NCBI RefSeq assembly: GCF_014646135.1
Contig: NZ_BMMW01000005.1
Span: 1 to 54,663 of the forward strand
Length of the DNA: 54,663 bases
From: Nocardia camponoti
Lineage (GTDB): Bacteria; Actinomycetota; Actinomycetes; Mycobacteriales; Mycobacteriaceae
Reading direction: 5' to 3'
Shown here: in pieces, positions 36,833-44,358 of the stretch
Position numbering within the stretch: position 1 is the stretch's first letter
Layout of the letters: each line of letters opens with the position of its first letter
The notes under the pieces: model-generated
Told to the model about the DNA's origin: nothing
What the model saw: the letters and a program-made list of their open reading frames with translations, nothing else
Database searches by the model: none
Position numbers and translations under genes: made by a program

Positions 36833-36861
36833 GGCCCCGCGCGTGATGGGCGCGCGGGGCC
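36833..36861 (+). terminator. Hairpin after acs
   Basis: A perfect 11-bp inverted repeat, GGCCCCGCGCG and CGCGCGGGGCC, with a 7-nt loop, begins 6 bp after the acs stop. There is no U tract, as is common for actinobacterial terminators. It marks the likely end of the acetate operon. Confidence 0.75.
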
Positions 36862-36933
36862 TGTCGCGCCCTCGCGATAGACTCGCACCCGACCCAGCAA
36901 GCCCGTAGTGCGCCGATTCGAGGGGAGAAGCGG

Positions 36934-37467
36934 ATGTCGGCTCCTTCGGGTCCGCCCGAGCATCAGCGCTTCGCCACCCGACTGCGCAACGCGCTGGAAG
37001 CCGCCGCAAGGCGAAGCATGAAAGTCAATCCAGGCGAGTGCTGGCAGGTTGATACCGAAACCAATGTCTTCCTCAGCCGCGCCAAAGACGACTTCCTGAC
37101 CCCGGATTTCATGGTCTACCACTGCCCCGACGAGCCGTGGACACCCATTTTCGCCGAAGATGTCGTGATCGTTGGCGAGGTCCTTTCGCCCTCAAACCAC
37201 ATCGGGCAGATGCTGACGAAGCAAGCTCGCTACGCCGAGGCGGGCATCAGCGAGTACTGGGAAGTGTTGCTAGACAAGCAAGGTCGCCGGATCGACACCA
37301 TCCTCACCTACGTCCTCGCCACCCCGACCGACCTCCCTGCGGGCGTCACCCCTTTGCGCCCACGGCAGTACGCACTGGTCAGCGAGTGGTCACCGGACGT
37401 TCACCCCGAAATCGAACTCGGCCACCCCTTCCCCTTGACCCTCACGTGGGAGGAACTGGACTACTGA
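36934..37467 (+). CDS. Uma2-family (DUF820) endonuclease-like protein
   Basis: 177 aa from ATG 36934 with a GGGGAGAAG ribosome site. Uma2 proteins have a PD-(D/E)xK restriction-nuclease fold; here the core is TPDFMVYHC (Asp, residue about 51) followed by VVIVGEVLSPSN (Glu, about 81) and KQARYAEAGISEYWEV with the usual lysine and tyrosine/tryptophan pattern. The family is abundant in actinobacteria and cyanobacteria and its role is not established. It is a single gene with no partner, next to other mobile-looking genes. Confidence 0.85.
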   Translation: MSAPSGPPEHQRFATRLRNALEAAARRSMKVNPGECWQVDTETNVFLSRAKDDFLTPDFMVYHCPDEPWTPIFAEDVVIVGEVLSPSNHIGQMLTKQARYAEAGISEYWEVLLDKQGRRIDTILTYVLATPTDLPAGVTPLRPRQYALVSEWSPDVHPEIELGHPFPLTLTWEELDY

Positions 37468-37513
37468 AGAAATCACCGCCCGGCGCATTCCGTGCCCAGC
37501 CGATGACCACCGA

Positions 37514-37860
37514 TCAGATGGTTGCGCTCATCGAGCGACTGACCGCATAGGGTCTACGCCACCGGACCTGTATGCGCCGCAACAGGATTGGCCCGACTGC
37601 AGCGAAGAAAGCCGCACTACCCGCCATCACCACACCGATGTGCGCGGCTCGATTGGGCATGCCCTGCCGGGCTGCGAACAACACAGCTCCCGCGTCGAAG
37701 AGGTCCATCGCGATTCCCGCTTTCAGCGTGGCGCGCCGCACGGCTTCGTGGGGATGCAGCGCGCCGGCCCCGAGAACGACATCGCGGACGCCGAACGTCT
37801 AGATGCGCGACGCGGGTCCCGTAGAGCCAAAACGTCTAGGCCCGCCTTCTTCTGTGCCAT
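37514..37860 (-). pseudogene. Gene debris: toxin-like start fused out of frame to a membrane protein fragment
   Basis: ATG 37860 lies 2 bp after the antitoxin stop, where a HipA-type toxin would begin, and opens with MAQKKAGLDVLAL, a possible HipA-like N terminus. After about 20 codons the recognisable coding sense continues only in another frame (TFGVRDVVLGAGALHPHEAV, then two membrane helices to about 37560), separated by a TAG at the frame change near 37800. A direct repeat AACGTCTAG occurs at 37794 and 37831 around this point. I read it as a decayed or deletion-fused locus. The HipA resemblance is weak and inferential; a single-base frameshift in one small membrane protein gene is the alternative. 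Confidence 0.45.
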
Positions 37861-37862
37861 CG

Positions 37863-38153
37863 TCACCGCCCTTCGACAGTTACTCGACTGAATTTGGGCA
37901 CAAGGACAGCCTCGTATCCGCACTCCGACAAGGCGCGCATCGCCGTTTCCATGCTGACGCCTTCGCCCCGTTCTAACCGCGACACCGTCATTCGCGTCAC
38001 TCCGACTCGCTCGGCCAACTCGGCCTGCTGCAGTCCCCGCTGCTCCCGGGCCCGACGCACAGCTTGACCTAGCTCTCCAGCCGTCAGAGCACGCAACTGA
38101 TCCATATTTCGATCATAGCGTTCGCGAGCGTCGATGATCGAAATTTCGTTCAT
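37863..38153 (-). CDS. HTH (XRE/HipB-like) antitoxin-type regulator
   Basis: 96 aa from ATG 38153, or 80 aa from ATG 38105, which begins right beside the operator arm and would suit a leaderless transcript. Helix-turn-helix residues ~29-75: LGQAVRRAREQRGLQQAELA, ERVGVTRMTVSRLERGEGVS, typical XRE antitoxin (HipB/y4mF type), followed by a C-terminal strand ECGYEAVLVPKF. Inverted ATTTCGATCAT motifs upstream suggest autoregulation. No intact toxin follows, only the debris at 37514-37860, so this is an orphan antitoxin candidate. Confidence 0.8.
   Translation of the reverse strand: MNEISIIDARERYDRNMDQLRALTAGELGQAVRRAREQRGLQQAELAERVGVTRMTVSRLERGEGVSMETAMRALSECGYEAVLVPKFSRVTVEGR
38106..38144. promoter_or_regulatory. 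Inverted-repeat operator of the HTH regulator
   Basis: ATTTCGATCAT (38106-38116) and its exact reverse complement ATGATCGAAAT (38134-38144) are separated by 17 bp, placing the arms 28 bp apart centre to centre. A further ATTTCGATCA lies at 38180-38189. They cover the start region of the XRE gene and look like autoregulatory binding sites. Confidence 0.75.
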
Positions 38154-38189
38154 CAATGATCAATGGCGCAAAGAGCGATATTTCGATCA

Positions 38190-38445
38190 CCAAGGTGACT
38201 AAAGGCATCGCCCGCACGGACGCTGGATTAAATCCCCAGTGCAATACTTCCAGTTCGGATACTGCCAGCAGAGATAGTATCTCCAATGGGTGTGTTCCAG
38301 CTCACAGTCTTGTGGTCGCCGCGAGTGGGGCTTCTCGCCACCGTCCCCAATGTGGGCGCTCCGCGATCGCAGCCCATCGCCTGGTGCATCAGCGACTGAC
38401 GGGCTCGCCAACGACAATTGGCGGGGTCTCCCCCATGATGGGGCA
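38190..38445. other. Intergenic region without a recognised gene
   Basis: About 250 bp between the antitoxin operator and the LON-domain gene. It has lower coding character than its neighbours and no frame with a plausible start and family match. It presumably holds the promoter of the LON-domain gene; I could not place its boxes. Confidence 0.4.
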
Positions 38446-39078
38446 ATGGAGATGCCCATGTTCCCGCTCGGGGCCGTGCTTTTGCCCGGGGAGTCGCTTT
38501 CGTTGAACGTGTTTGAGCCGCGTTATGTCGCGCTGCTTGAGCGGTGTCTTGATGGGGAAAGTGAGCCTGAGTTTGGGGTCGTGCTTATCGCTCGGGGGCG
38601 CGAAGTGGGGGGTGGGGACGTGCGGACGGACGTGGGGACCATTGCCGGGCTCACCAATGTTGTTGAGTTGCCTGGCAAGCGGTTTCGGGTGCGTGCGACG
38701 GGCACCGAACGCATTCGGATCAACACCTGGTTGCCCGACGACCCGTACCCCATCGCCGACGTCATGCTGTGGCCCGACGAACCCGGTCTCGACGACACCA
38801 CGCTGCTCGCCGACCTCACCACCCGCGTTGACGAGCTCCGCAACCTCACCATCACGGCCGCGAAGAAGGCGGGCATCCGCCGCCCAACCCTGCCGTCCGC
38901 ACTCACCAAACTCCCGACGGATCCCACCGAGCGCTCCTACGAAATCTGCGCCCGCTTACCCATCGGCGCGACCGACCGCCAGGCGGCCCTCGCCGCCCCC
39001 GACCCGACAACGCGCTTGGCGGCACTGATCACGGCAGTTGACGACGCCATCGCCATCCTGCGCTTCCGTTTGCAATAG
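38446..39078 (+). CDS. LON substrate-binding domain protein
   Basis: 210 aa from ATG 38446 (ATG 38452 also possible); longer frames upstream lack homology. It starts directly with the Lon N-terminal domain signature MFPLGAVLLPGESLSLNVFE and PRYVALLERCLDG, continuing with GTIAGLTNVVELPGKRFRVRATG. It has no AAA or protease domain, so it is a stand-alone LON-like protein (PF02190), common in actinobacteria and of unknown function. Single gene, no operon partner visible. Confidence 0.85.
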   Translation: MEMPMFPLGAVLLPGESLSLNVFEPRYVALLERCLDGESEPEFGVVLIARGREVGGGDVRTDVGTIAGLTNVVELPGKRFRVRATGTERIRINTWLPDDPYPIADVMLWPDEPGLDDTTLLADLTTRVDELRNLTITAAKKAGIRRPTLPSALTKLPTDPTERSYEICARLPIGATDRQAALAAPDPTTRLAALITAVDDAIAILRFRLQ

Positions 39079-39240
39079 GCGTCGAGCGTGGCGCTTTCGC
39101 ACTTGAACCCGGGCTTGCCGCCATCACGCCACGCGTACGGCCCCCGCGCAAGACCGGCCGTGACCCTCGTGCCGCGCAACCCCCTTGGCCCGCCGAACGT
39201 GAGTGTGAAGCCCAGTCCGCGACTGAGCGAGCGAGGAAAC
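39079..39240. repeat. Possible dispersed intergenic element
   Basis: The 160-bp gap between the LON-domain and fic genes contains GAGCGTGGCGCTTTCGCACT and a translatable but start-less minus-strand stretch (GLGFTLTFGGPRGLRGTRVT). I have the impression that this type of sequence recurs between genes of related actinobacteria, but cannot test it here. No gene is called. Confidence 0.3.
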
Positions 39241-40503
39241 TCAGCGCGGCACGGGTCGCGACGGAAGTCGCGTATTTCCATCAGGATTCGCGAGACAACG
39301 CTCCAGGTCGGTGAAGACCGCGAACACCTCAGCCGCCTCATACGCCCGGTTGCGTCGGCCAACCGAAACCTGGCGCAGCACACCAGCTTCAACAAGCCGT
39401 TCGATCGCCGCGCTGGCCGAGGGGAAGCTCCGTCCAGTGAGCGTGGCCGCCGTCGGAGCCGTCACGATCGGTGCCCCGACTAGGTGCGGAAGCAGCAGTG
39501 ACGCGGTCGAGTCGGCACGGAGCGAACCCAACCGTGCGCGCCAATCCTCAATCAGCGCAACGATTCTCGCGTCAAAAACGCGCGCGTCGGCGACCGCTTT
39601 CGTGCACGCGGCAGCGAACCGGCCAACCCACTCGTTGACCCCAGCAATCGCGGCGCCCGAATCCCCTTCGCCCACATGGCGATAACCGTTGAGCCCATCG
39701 ATGTAATCGCGTGTTCGAGTAGCGAGCACCAAAGAGATCGGCGCGATCACCCGGTCAGCGAGCCCGCGTCGACGCAAGATCTGATGAATCAACACACGCC
39801 CAGCCCGCCCGTTCCCGTCGACAAACGGGTGGATCGTCTCGAACTGCGCATGAGCGATCGCCGCCTGCGCGACGGCGGGCAGAGTGTCCGCATTGCTGAA
39901 CTCGACAAGATCGCGCATCAGCGCGGGAACGAGTTCGGCTGGCGGTGGCACGTACACCGCCGATCGCGGGTTGTAGGTGCTGCCGCCGATCCAGTTCTGC
40001 TGATCGCGGTAGCGACCACCGTGTTCCGCGAGGCGCGAACCAGCGAGCAGTCGACGGTGCACGTCGAGCAAGGCCGACTCGGTGATCAGCTCACCTTGGG
40101 AAACGCTTCGCACGCCCGCGGCCATCGCATCAATACTGGCAAGCACCTCGGTGGCCGTGACGTCAGAGCTTGGCTCGTCGAACTGCGCTGCCGCCTGCGC
40201 GCGCAGCAGCCTCCGCGCACCAACCTCGAGTCCCTCAATTCGCGACGAAGCGACCGCTTCCGCCCGTAACAACAACCGGGATAGCGCTTCGGTGTTGGCA
40301 AGCGACGTCGACTCCACGTCAAGGCGGGTGATCGCAACCTCGGCGTCGGCGACGTCCGCGCTGGTGAGTCCGTCAAGCACAAACGCGCGCCCGACCAGCG
40401 GATCGGGCACATACGCCTGATACGTGCCGCCGCTACGGTCGCGTCGCGACAGCCCACCCCGGTCGAACGCGCTGACCCATTCACGTGAGACGAACTCCGC
40501 CAT
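39241..40503 (-). CDS. Fic-family protein (class II, with C-terminal winged helix)
   Basis: Probable AMP-transferase, 420 aa from ATG 40503 with AAGGAGG 6 bases upstream. The Fic motif HPFVDGNGRAGR is complete (residues 225-236, catalytic His 225). The inhibitory helix motif SSRIEG lies N-terminal at 86-91, which makes it a class II Fic protein with self-inhibition by the glutamate. Residues ~345-410 form a winged-helix domain (TAATLTGRSFPSASAAIERL, VEAGVLRQV), likely to bind the 41-bp palindrome right upstream. Target protein unknown. Confidence 0.92.
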   Translation of the reverse strand: MAEFVSREWVSAFDRGGLSRRDRSGGTYQAYVPDPLVGRAFVLDGLTSADVADAEVAITRLDVESTSLANTEALSRLLLRAEAVASSRIEGLEVGARRLLRAQAAAQFDEPSSDVTATEVLASIDAMAAGVRSVSQGELITESALLDVHRRLLAGSRLAEHGGRYRDQQNWIGGSTYNPRSAVYVPPPAELVPALMRDLVEFSNADTLPAVAQAAIAHAQFETIHPFVDGNGRAGRVLIHQILRRRGLADRVIAPISLVLATRTRDYIDGLNGYRHVGEGDSGAAIAGVNEWVGRFAAACTKAVADARVFDARIVALIEDWRARLGSLRADSTASLLLPHLVGAPIVTAPTAATLTGRSFPSASAAIERLVEAGVLRQVSVGRRNRAYEAAEVFAVFTDLERCLANPDGNTRLPSRPVPR

Positions 40504-40509
40504 CGCGCA

Positions 40510-40550
40510 CCTCCTTATTAAAGGTTAGCGGCTAACCTTTAATAAGGAGG
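40510..40550. promoter_or_regulatory. 41-bp perfect palindrome upstream of fic
   Basis: Two perfectly complementary 20-bp arms flank a single central G at 40530. The centre reads AAGGTTAGCGGCTAACCTT, and the outer ends carry the AAGGAGG ribosome site of fic (minus strand) and its mirror copy. A further half-site, AACCTT, lies at 40556-40561, across the VOC gene stop. Probable operator for the Fic protein's own winged helix; as RNA it would fold into a hairpin hiding the fic ribosome site. Confidence 0.9.
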
Positions 40551-40553
40551 TTC

Positions 40554-41009
40554 CTAACCTTCAAACTCCGCCATCCTCTTCTTCATCTCCGCATCGCTAA
40601 CGTCCTCCACATGCGAAGCCACCGTCCACCGGTGGTTCCACGGGTCGGTGAACGCGCCGGTGCGGTCGCCGTAAAACTGGTCTTCCACCGGCCGCAACGG
40701 CGTCGCGCCCGCGAGGATCGCCTCGGTGAAGACCTTGTCGACGTCGGCGACGTAGGTGTAGAGGCTCACGCCTTCGGGACTGGTTGACGCGCCGTAGCCC
40801 ATTTCGGGCATCGGGTCCGACACCATCACGACCGACTTGCCGATTTGAATTTCCGCGTGCATGACCGTGTCGTTGGGCCCAGGCATTTTCATGCGCACGC
40901 TGGCACCGAGGATTTTCACGTAGAACTCGATCGCCGCGTTCGCGCCAGCACAGACAAGACCGGGCGTGACCGTCGGGTAATCGGTGGGGATGGGCGAGAC
41001 GTTAGACAT
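40554..41009 (-). CDS. VOC (glyoxalase/PhnB-like) protein
   Basis: 151 aa from ATG 41009. Two beta-alpha-beta-beta-beta modules of the vicinal-oxygen-chelate superfamily: VTPGLVCAGANAAIEFYVKI, DTVMHAEIQIGKSVVMVSD, then EGVSLYTYVADVDKVFTEAI and FYGDRTGAFTDPWNHRWTVA with the PhnB-type DPWGHxW-like block. Possible metal ligands are visible but the substrate is not predictable. The 3' end runs into the fic operator region; its last codons (ATGGCGGAGTTTG) resemble the fic start (ATGGCGGAGTTCG). Confidence 0.85.
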   Translation of the reverse strand: MSNVSPIPTDYPTVTPGLVCAGANAAIEFYVKILGASVRMKMPGPNDTVMHAEIQIGKSVVMVSDPMPEMGYGASTSPEGVSLYTYVADVDKVFTEAILAGATPLRPVEDQFYGDRTGAFTDPWNHRWTVASHVEDVSDAEMKKRMAEFEG

Positions 41010-41122
41010 CGTCGAACCTCCGGATCGTCGAAGCGAATGTCGCTCGGATAAGTCGAGCCTATTCCCCTTTCCACACCTCAGCTGGTAGAACTTGTTTCAG
41101 TTTTGAGTGCGGGAGGTCGCAA

Positions 41123-41965
41123 GTGCGGTACGGAGTCGTGTTGTTCACCAGCGATCGCGGGATCACGCCCGCCGACGCCGCGCGCACTGCGGAAGAGGCG
41201 GGATTCGACAGCTTCTACGTGCCCGAACACACCCACATCCCCGTCGTGCGGGCCGCCGCGCATCCGCAAACCGGCGACGCGTCACTGCCCGACGACCGCT
41301 ACCTGCGCACCCTCGACCCGTGGGTCGCGCTCGCGACAGCGGCGGCCGTCACCGAGCGCATTACCTTGTCAACGGCGGTTGCGCTGCCTGCCGAACATCA
41401 CCCGATCACGCTCGCGAAAACGATCGCCTCACTTGACCATCTGTCGGGTGGCCGCGTTGAGCTGGGCGTTGGATTCGGTTGGAACACAGACGAACTCGCA
41501 CATCACGGGGTGCCTGCGAACCGGCGACGCACCGTCTTGCGCGAACACCTCGATGCGATGCGCGCGCTATGGACCGACGAGGAAGCCTCGTTTGATGGCG
41601 AATTCGCGCGCTTCGGCGCGAGCTGGTCATGGCCGAAACCCCTTGGGCGCGTACCGATCTTGCTTGGCGCGGGCGGGACGGAAAAGACCGTCGGGTGGCT
41701 AGCGAAGCACGCGGATGGATGGATCACGACGCCGACCGAAGGCGAACTCGGCCCGAAAATCGAACTGCTGCATCGTGTTTGGAAGGATGCGGGTCGCGAC
41801 GGACTCCCGCGCGTGATCGCGTTGGCAGGCCGCTTCAACGCGGAGCAGCTAGCCGAGTGGGCCGAATTGGGCGTCACCGAAACAGTTTTCGGCCTCCCCG
41901 ATCGCTCAGCCGACGACGTCCGCGGGTACATCACGCACCTCGGAACGAAGATCGGCCAACAGTAG
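41123..41965 (+). CDS. LLM-class F420-dependent oxidoreductase
   Basis: 280 aa from GTG 41123. Luciferase-like monooxygenase TIM barrel: ADAARTAEEAGFDSFYVPEH near residue 18, LDPWVALATAAAVTERITLS near 68, and LGVGFGWNTDEL near 119, followed by VPILLGAGG and a C-terminal TETVFGLP. This arrangement is typical of the mycobacterial F420 subgroup (TIGR03619-type). Substrate unknown. Stand-alone, with its 3' end 5 bp from the convergent lipoprotein gene. Confidence 0.88.
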   Translation: MRYGVVLFTSDRGITPADAARTAEEAGFDSFYVPEHTHIPVVRAAAHPQTGDASLPDDRYLRTLDPWVALATAAAVTERITLSTAVALPAEHHPITLAKTIASLDHLSGGRVELGVGFGWNTDELAHHGVPANRRRTVLREHLDAMRALWTDEEASFDGEFARFGASWSWPKPLGRVPILLGAGGTEKTVGWLAKHADGWITTPTEGELGPKIELLHRVWKDAGRDGLPRVIALAGRFNAEQLAEWAELGVTETVFGLPDRSADDVRGYITHLGTKIGQQ

Positions 41966-41970
41966 GGCTC

Positions 41971-42672
41971 CTACCCCCGCAACTTCCGCACCTGCGCGCC
42001 CATCACGTCGCTCAGCACGCCAGGGTCAATCGACTCCGGCGCGGTGACAACCACCTGAACCAGCGTGTTGCCGACCTGCGCCAATGCCGCCGACGACGTC
42101 AACGTCATGTCGTCGCTCTTCGCGGTGACGACGAAGGCCGTGCTCGCGTCGCCGAGGGTCGGCAAGGTCGGCAAGGTCGGCAAGGTCAACGGCTCGGTGC
42201 GGTAGTCGACAGCGACGCCCGCGTCCTCACTTGAATACTTCCCACACCGGCGCGGCTGGGCCTGCAACGCATCGAACGCGGGCGTCAACGCGGCATCCTG
42301 GTAGCTGGCCATATCGACGTCGATCGTCGCGTAACTCGGCCCGGCGAACTGCACCGACGCGGTTCCGCTCGCCCCGGGCCACTGCTTGGCGATCGTGGTG
42401 AGCAGCCGCGCGCAGTCGGCCGGGTTGGTGAGCGCGGATTCGGGCACCGGCGAAGTGCTCGCGTCGGTCGACCGTGGCGGCATCGCGGTGAAGTCGCCAG
42501 GCAGGTCGGACCCGCCGAGCATGCGTGCCGTCAATTGCGTCGAATCAAGAACGGCCCCCGTGCCTTTCGCGGCAGACACCGTCGCGCCAAACGAAGGCTC
42601 GTCGTTCGACCCGCACGCGACCGCGAGCACGCACGTTGACGCCGCGACGCCAACCCGGAGAACTCCGCGCAT
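41971..42672 (-). CDS. Lipoprotein, unknown (233 aa)
   Basis: ATG 42672 overlaps the stop of the upstream lipoprotein gene (ATGA). Signal peptide with lipobox LAVAC (Cys 20). The mature part has a helical and strand mix with two further cysteines (DCARLLTT, RRCGKYSS), reminiscent of mycobacterial LpqN/DUF5642-like sensor-domain lipoproteins. LPTLPTLPTL near residue 175 comes from a 9-bp repeat (42157-42183). Function unknown. Confidence 0.75.
   Translation of the reverse strand: MRGVLRVGVAASTCVLAVACGSNDEPSFGATVSAAKGTGAVLDSTQLTARMLGGSDLPGDFTAMPPRSTDASTSPVPESALTNPADCARLLTTIAKQWPGASGTASVQFAGPSYATIDVDMASYQDAALTPAFDALQAQPRRCGKYSSEDAGVAVDYRTEPLTLPTLPTLPTLGDASTAFVVTAKSDDMTLTSSAALAQVGNTLVQVVVTAPESIDPGVLSDVMGAQVRKLRG
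42157..42183. repeat. 9-bp tandem repeat in lipoprotein gene
   Basis: Three exact copies of GGTCGGCAA start at 42157, 42166 and 42175, followed by GGTC. On the minus strand they encode (LPT)n. Being in frame, length changes would not break the gene. Confidence 0.9.
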
Positions 42673-43625
42673 CACTCCGTCCACGAAACGCGCGTCGACT
42701 GCGTCTGCACCAACGTGCTCACGCTTCGGGCGTCGCGGTAAATCTGCTGACCGCCCACTTCCACGCTGCCCGAAACCGGCAGCGGCAGACCAAGATCCAC
42801 GGTGATCGTGCCGACGCCATCCATGACGTAGGAGTCAATGTCGAGCACGCCAGCGTCGTTCGGCAGCGTCCACTTCTCGGACATGGGCTGTTGGGTGACG
42901 TGTAGGTCGATGGTGAGGCGGTCGCCTTCGCGCGCGACGAGCGTGGCGGTGGTGACCTGATCGAGGGTGACGCCGCCGGTGATCTGCTGACGCACCGTCC
43001 ACACCGCGCCGACACCGACGGGCGAGTCGGGGAACGCGATCGACCGGTAAACCGCCTGATAGAACGCCTGTTCCAGCGCGGCGCGTGCGGCGTTCGGCGT
43101 GTCGGGCGACGGGGCCATCCGCAGTTCGGTGATCGCGCCAAGGTCGCTCATCGCGAGCCCAGCGTGCGAACCGTCGGCGGAGGTGAACGCCTTCGTGAGC
43201 GCGGGGTCGGGCGTGGTGACCGCGCCAACAGTGAGATCAACCCCATTCGCGCCGGTCTTCGCCGTCATCGGGATGGTGAGCGCGGCGGGCGAGAAGTCGC
43301 GCGTCGGCTGATCGTTGACCTGCTGCTGAATGTGGTACTCGGTGCGCAGCGTGACCTCTTGAGTCGTGCCGGGCGCGTAAGCGGGCCGCAACGACGAACG
43401 CGGCTCCTCCCCCGCCGACACCAACGTGGTGACCGCGGCGGTGATGGGCACCGTGACTTCTTTGCCGATGCCGAGCGGCTCAAGCCCCTCGGCCTCGGCG
43501 ACCGACGAGGACCGGTCGGCGCAGCCAGCGCCGAAGGTCGCGAACCCGAGCACGATCGCAACGAGTAACACCCCGGGACGCGCGACGCGGGGCAAGCGAG
43601 CAGAAGACAACACCGTCACAGGCAT
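42672..43625 (-). CDS. Lipoprotein, unknown (317 aa)
   Basis: ATG 43625; the open frame upstream to 44318 runs antisense through lspA and is not coding. Signal peptide, lipobox FGAGC (Cys 35). The mature 280 residues are mostly beta (YHIQQQVNDQ, ALTIPMTAKTGANGVDLTVG, VWTVRQQITGGVTLDQV, GTITVDLGLPLPVSGSVEVG), similar in style to DUF6263-like surface lipoproteins. First gene of a two-lipoprotein operon divergent from lspA, the gene for the signal peptidase that would process them. Confidence 0.8.
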   Translation of the reverse strand: MPVTVLSSARLPRVARPGVLLVAIVLGFATFGAGCADRSSSVAEAEGLEPLGIGKEVTVPITAAVTTLVSAGEEPRSSLRPAYAPGTTQEVTLRTEYHIQQQVNDQPTRDFSPAALTIPMTAKTGANGVDLTVGAVTTPDPALTKAFTSADGSHAGLAMSDLGAITELRMAPSPDTPNAARAALEQAFYQAVYRSIAFPDSPVGVGAVWTVRQQITGGVTLDQVTTATLVAREGDRLTIDLHVTQQPMSEKWTLPNDAGVLDIDSYVMDGVGTITVDLGLPLPVSGSVEVGGQQIYRDARSVSTLVQTQSTRVSWTE

Positions 43626-43683
43626 CAGCGTACGACCGGTTCCTGAGTAACAGCTCAGACTGCGAGTAGGGAATGATGGACGA

Positions 43684-44358
43684 GTGAGTGAAGACCGGCC
43701 AACCGACAACGCCGTCCCCGTGACCGGCCAACCTGAGCAGCCCGAACAGTCCGACAGGTCCGAGGCCCTGTCATCGGAGTCATCGGACGCCAAACCGACG
43801 CTAGCCAAGGTCGACGACACCGAGCCACCAGCGAGCGAGCCGAGTGCTGGCCCGCGTCGACTCACCACGTTGCTCGCCGTCGCCGTCGTGCTCTTCGGAC
43901 TCGATCTGCTCACGAAATGCCTGGTTGTCGCCAATATCGACGAGCGCGGCTCGGTCCCGATCATCGGCGACTTCGCGCATCTGACGCTGGTACGCAACCC
44001 CGGTGCCGCCTTCTCGATGGCAACCGGCATGACGTGGTTGCTCACGCTCATCGCCGCCGCCGTCGTCGTCGGAGTGATCCGCATCGGCCGCACCTTGCGT
44101 TCGCTGTGGTGGGCCATCGGGCTCGGCATGGTGCTTGGCGGCGCGCTCGGCAATCTGGTCGACCGAATTTTCCGAGCACCCGGCCCGCTGCAAGGCCACG
44201 TCGTCGACTTCATCGCCGTCGGTTGGTGGCCGGTGTTCAACGTCGCCGACTCATCCATCGTCTGTGGCGCGATCCTGCTTGTCGCACTCACTGTCTTCGG
44301 TTTCGAACCCGACGGCACCCGTCACGGCCGCACGCACACCACCGAGGAGTCTGAATGA
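43684..44358 (+). CDS. lspA: Lipoprotein signal peptidase LspA
   Basis: Inner-membrane aspartic protease cleaving prolipoproteins before the lipidated cysteine. 224 aa from GTG 43684. An unusually long acidic cytosolic N terminus (about 55 residues, Glu/Pro/Ser-rich) precedes four membrane helices. Catalytic aspartates lie in the conserved blocks GNLVDRIF and VVDFIAVGWWPVFNVADS; VRNPGAAFS is the third family block. ATGA overlap with rluD matches Rv1539-Rv1540. It should process the several lipoproteins encoded in this window. Confidence 0.95.
   Translation: MSEDRPTDNAVPVTGQPEQPEQSDRSEALSSESSDAKPTLAKVDDTEPPASEPSAGPRRLTTLLAVAVVLFGLDLLTKCLVVANIDERGSVPIIGDFAHLTLVRNPGAAFSMATGMTWLLTLIAAAVVVGVIRIGRTLRSLWWAIGLGMVLGGALGNLVDRIFRAPGPLQGHVVDFIAVGWWPVFNVADSSIVCGAILLVALTVFGFEPDGTRHGRTHTTEESE

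Noticed and set aside
37503..37550. 15-codon frame after the Uma2 gene (MTTDQMVALIERLTA)
   Set aside because: Too short, and no ribosome site or conservation can be argued from the sequence alone.
43626..44318. N-terminal extension of the 317-aa lipoprotein
   Set aside because: The extension is antisense to lspA, and the signal peptide with lipobox begins only at ATG 43625.
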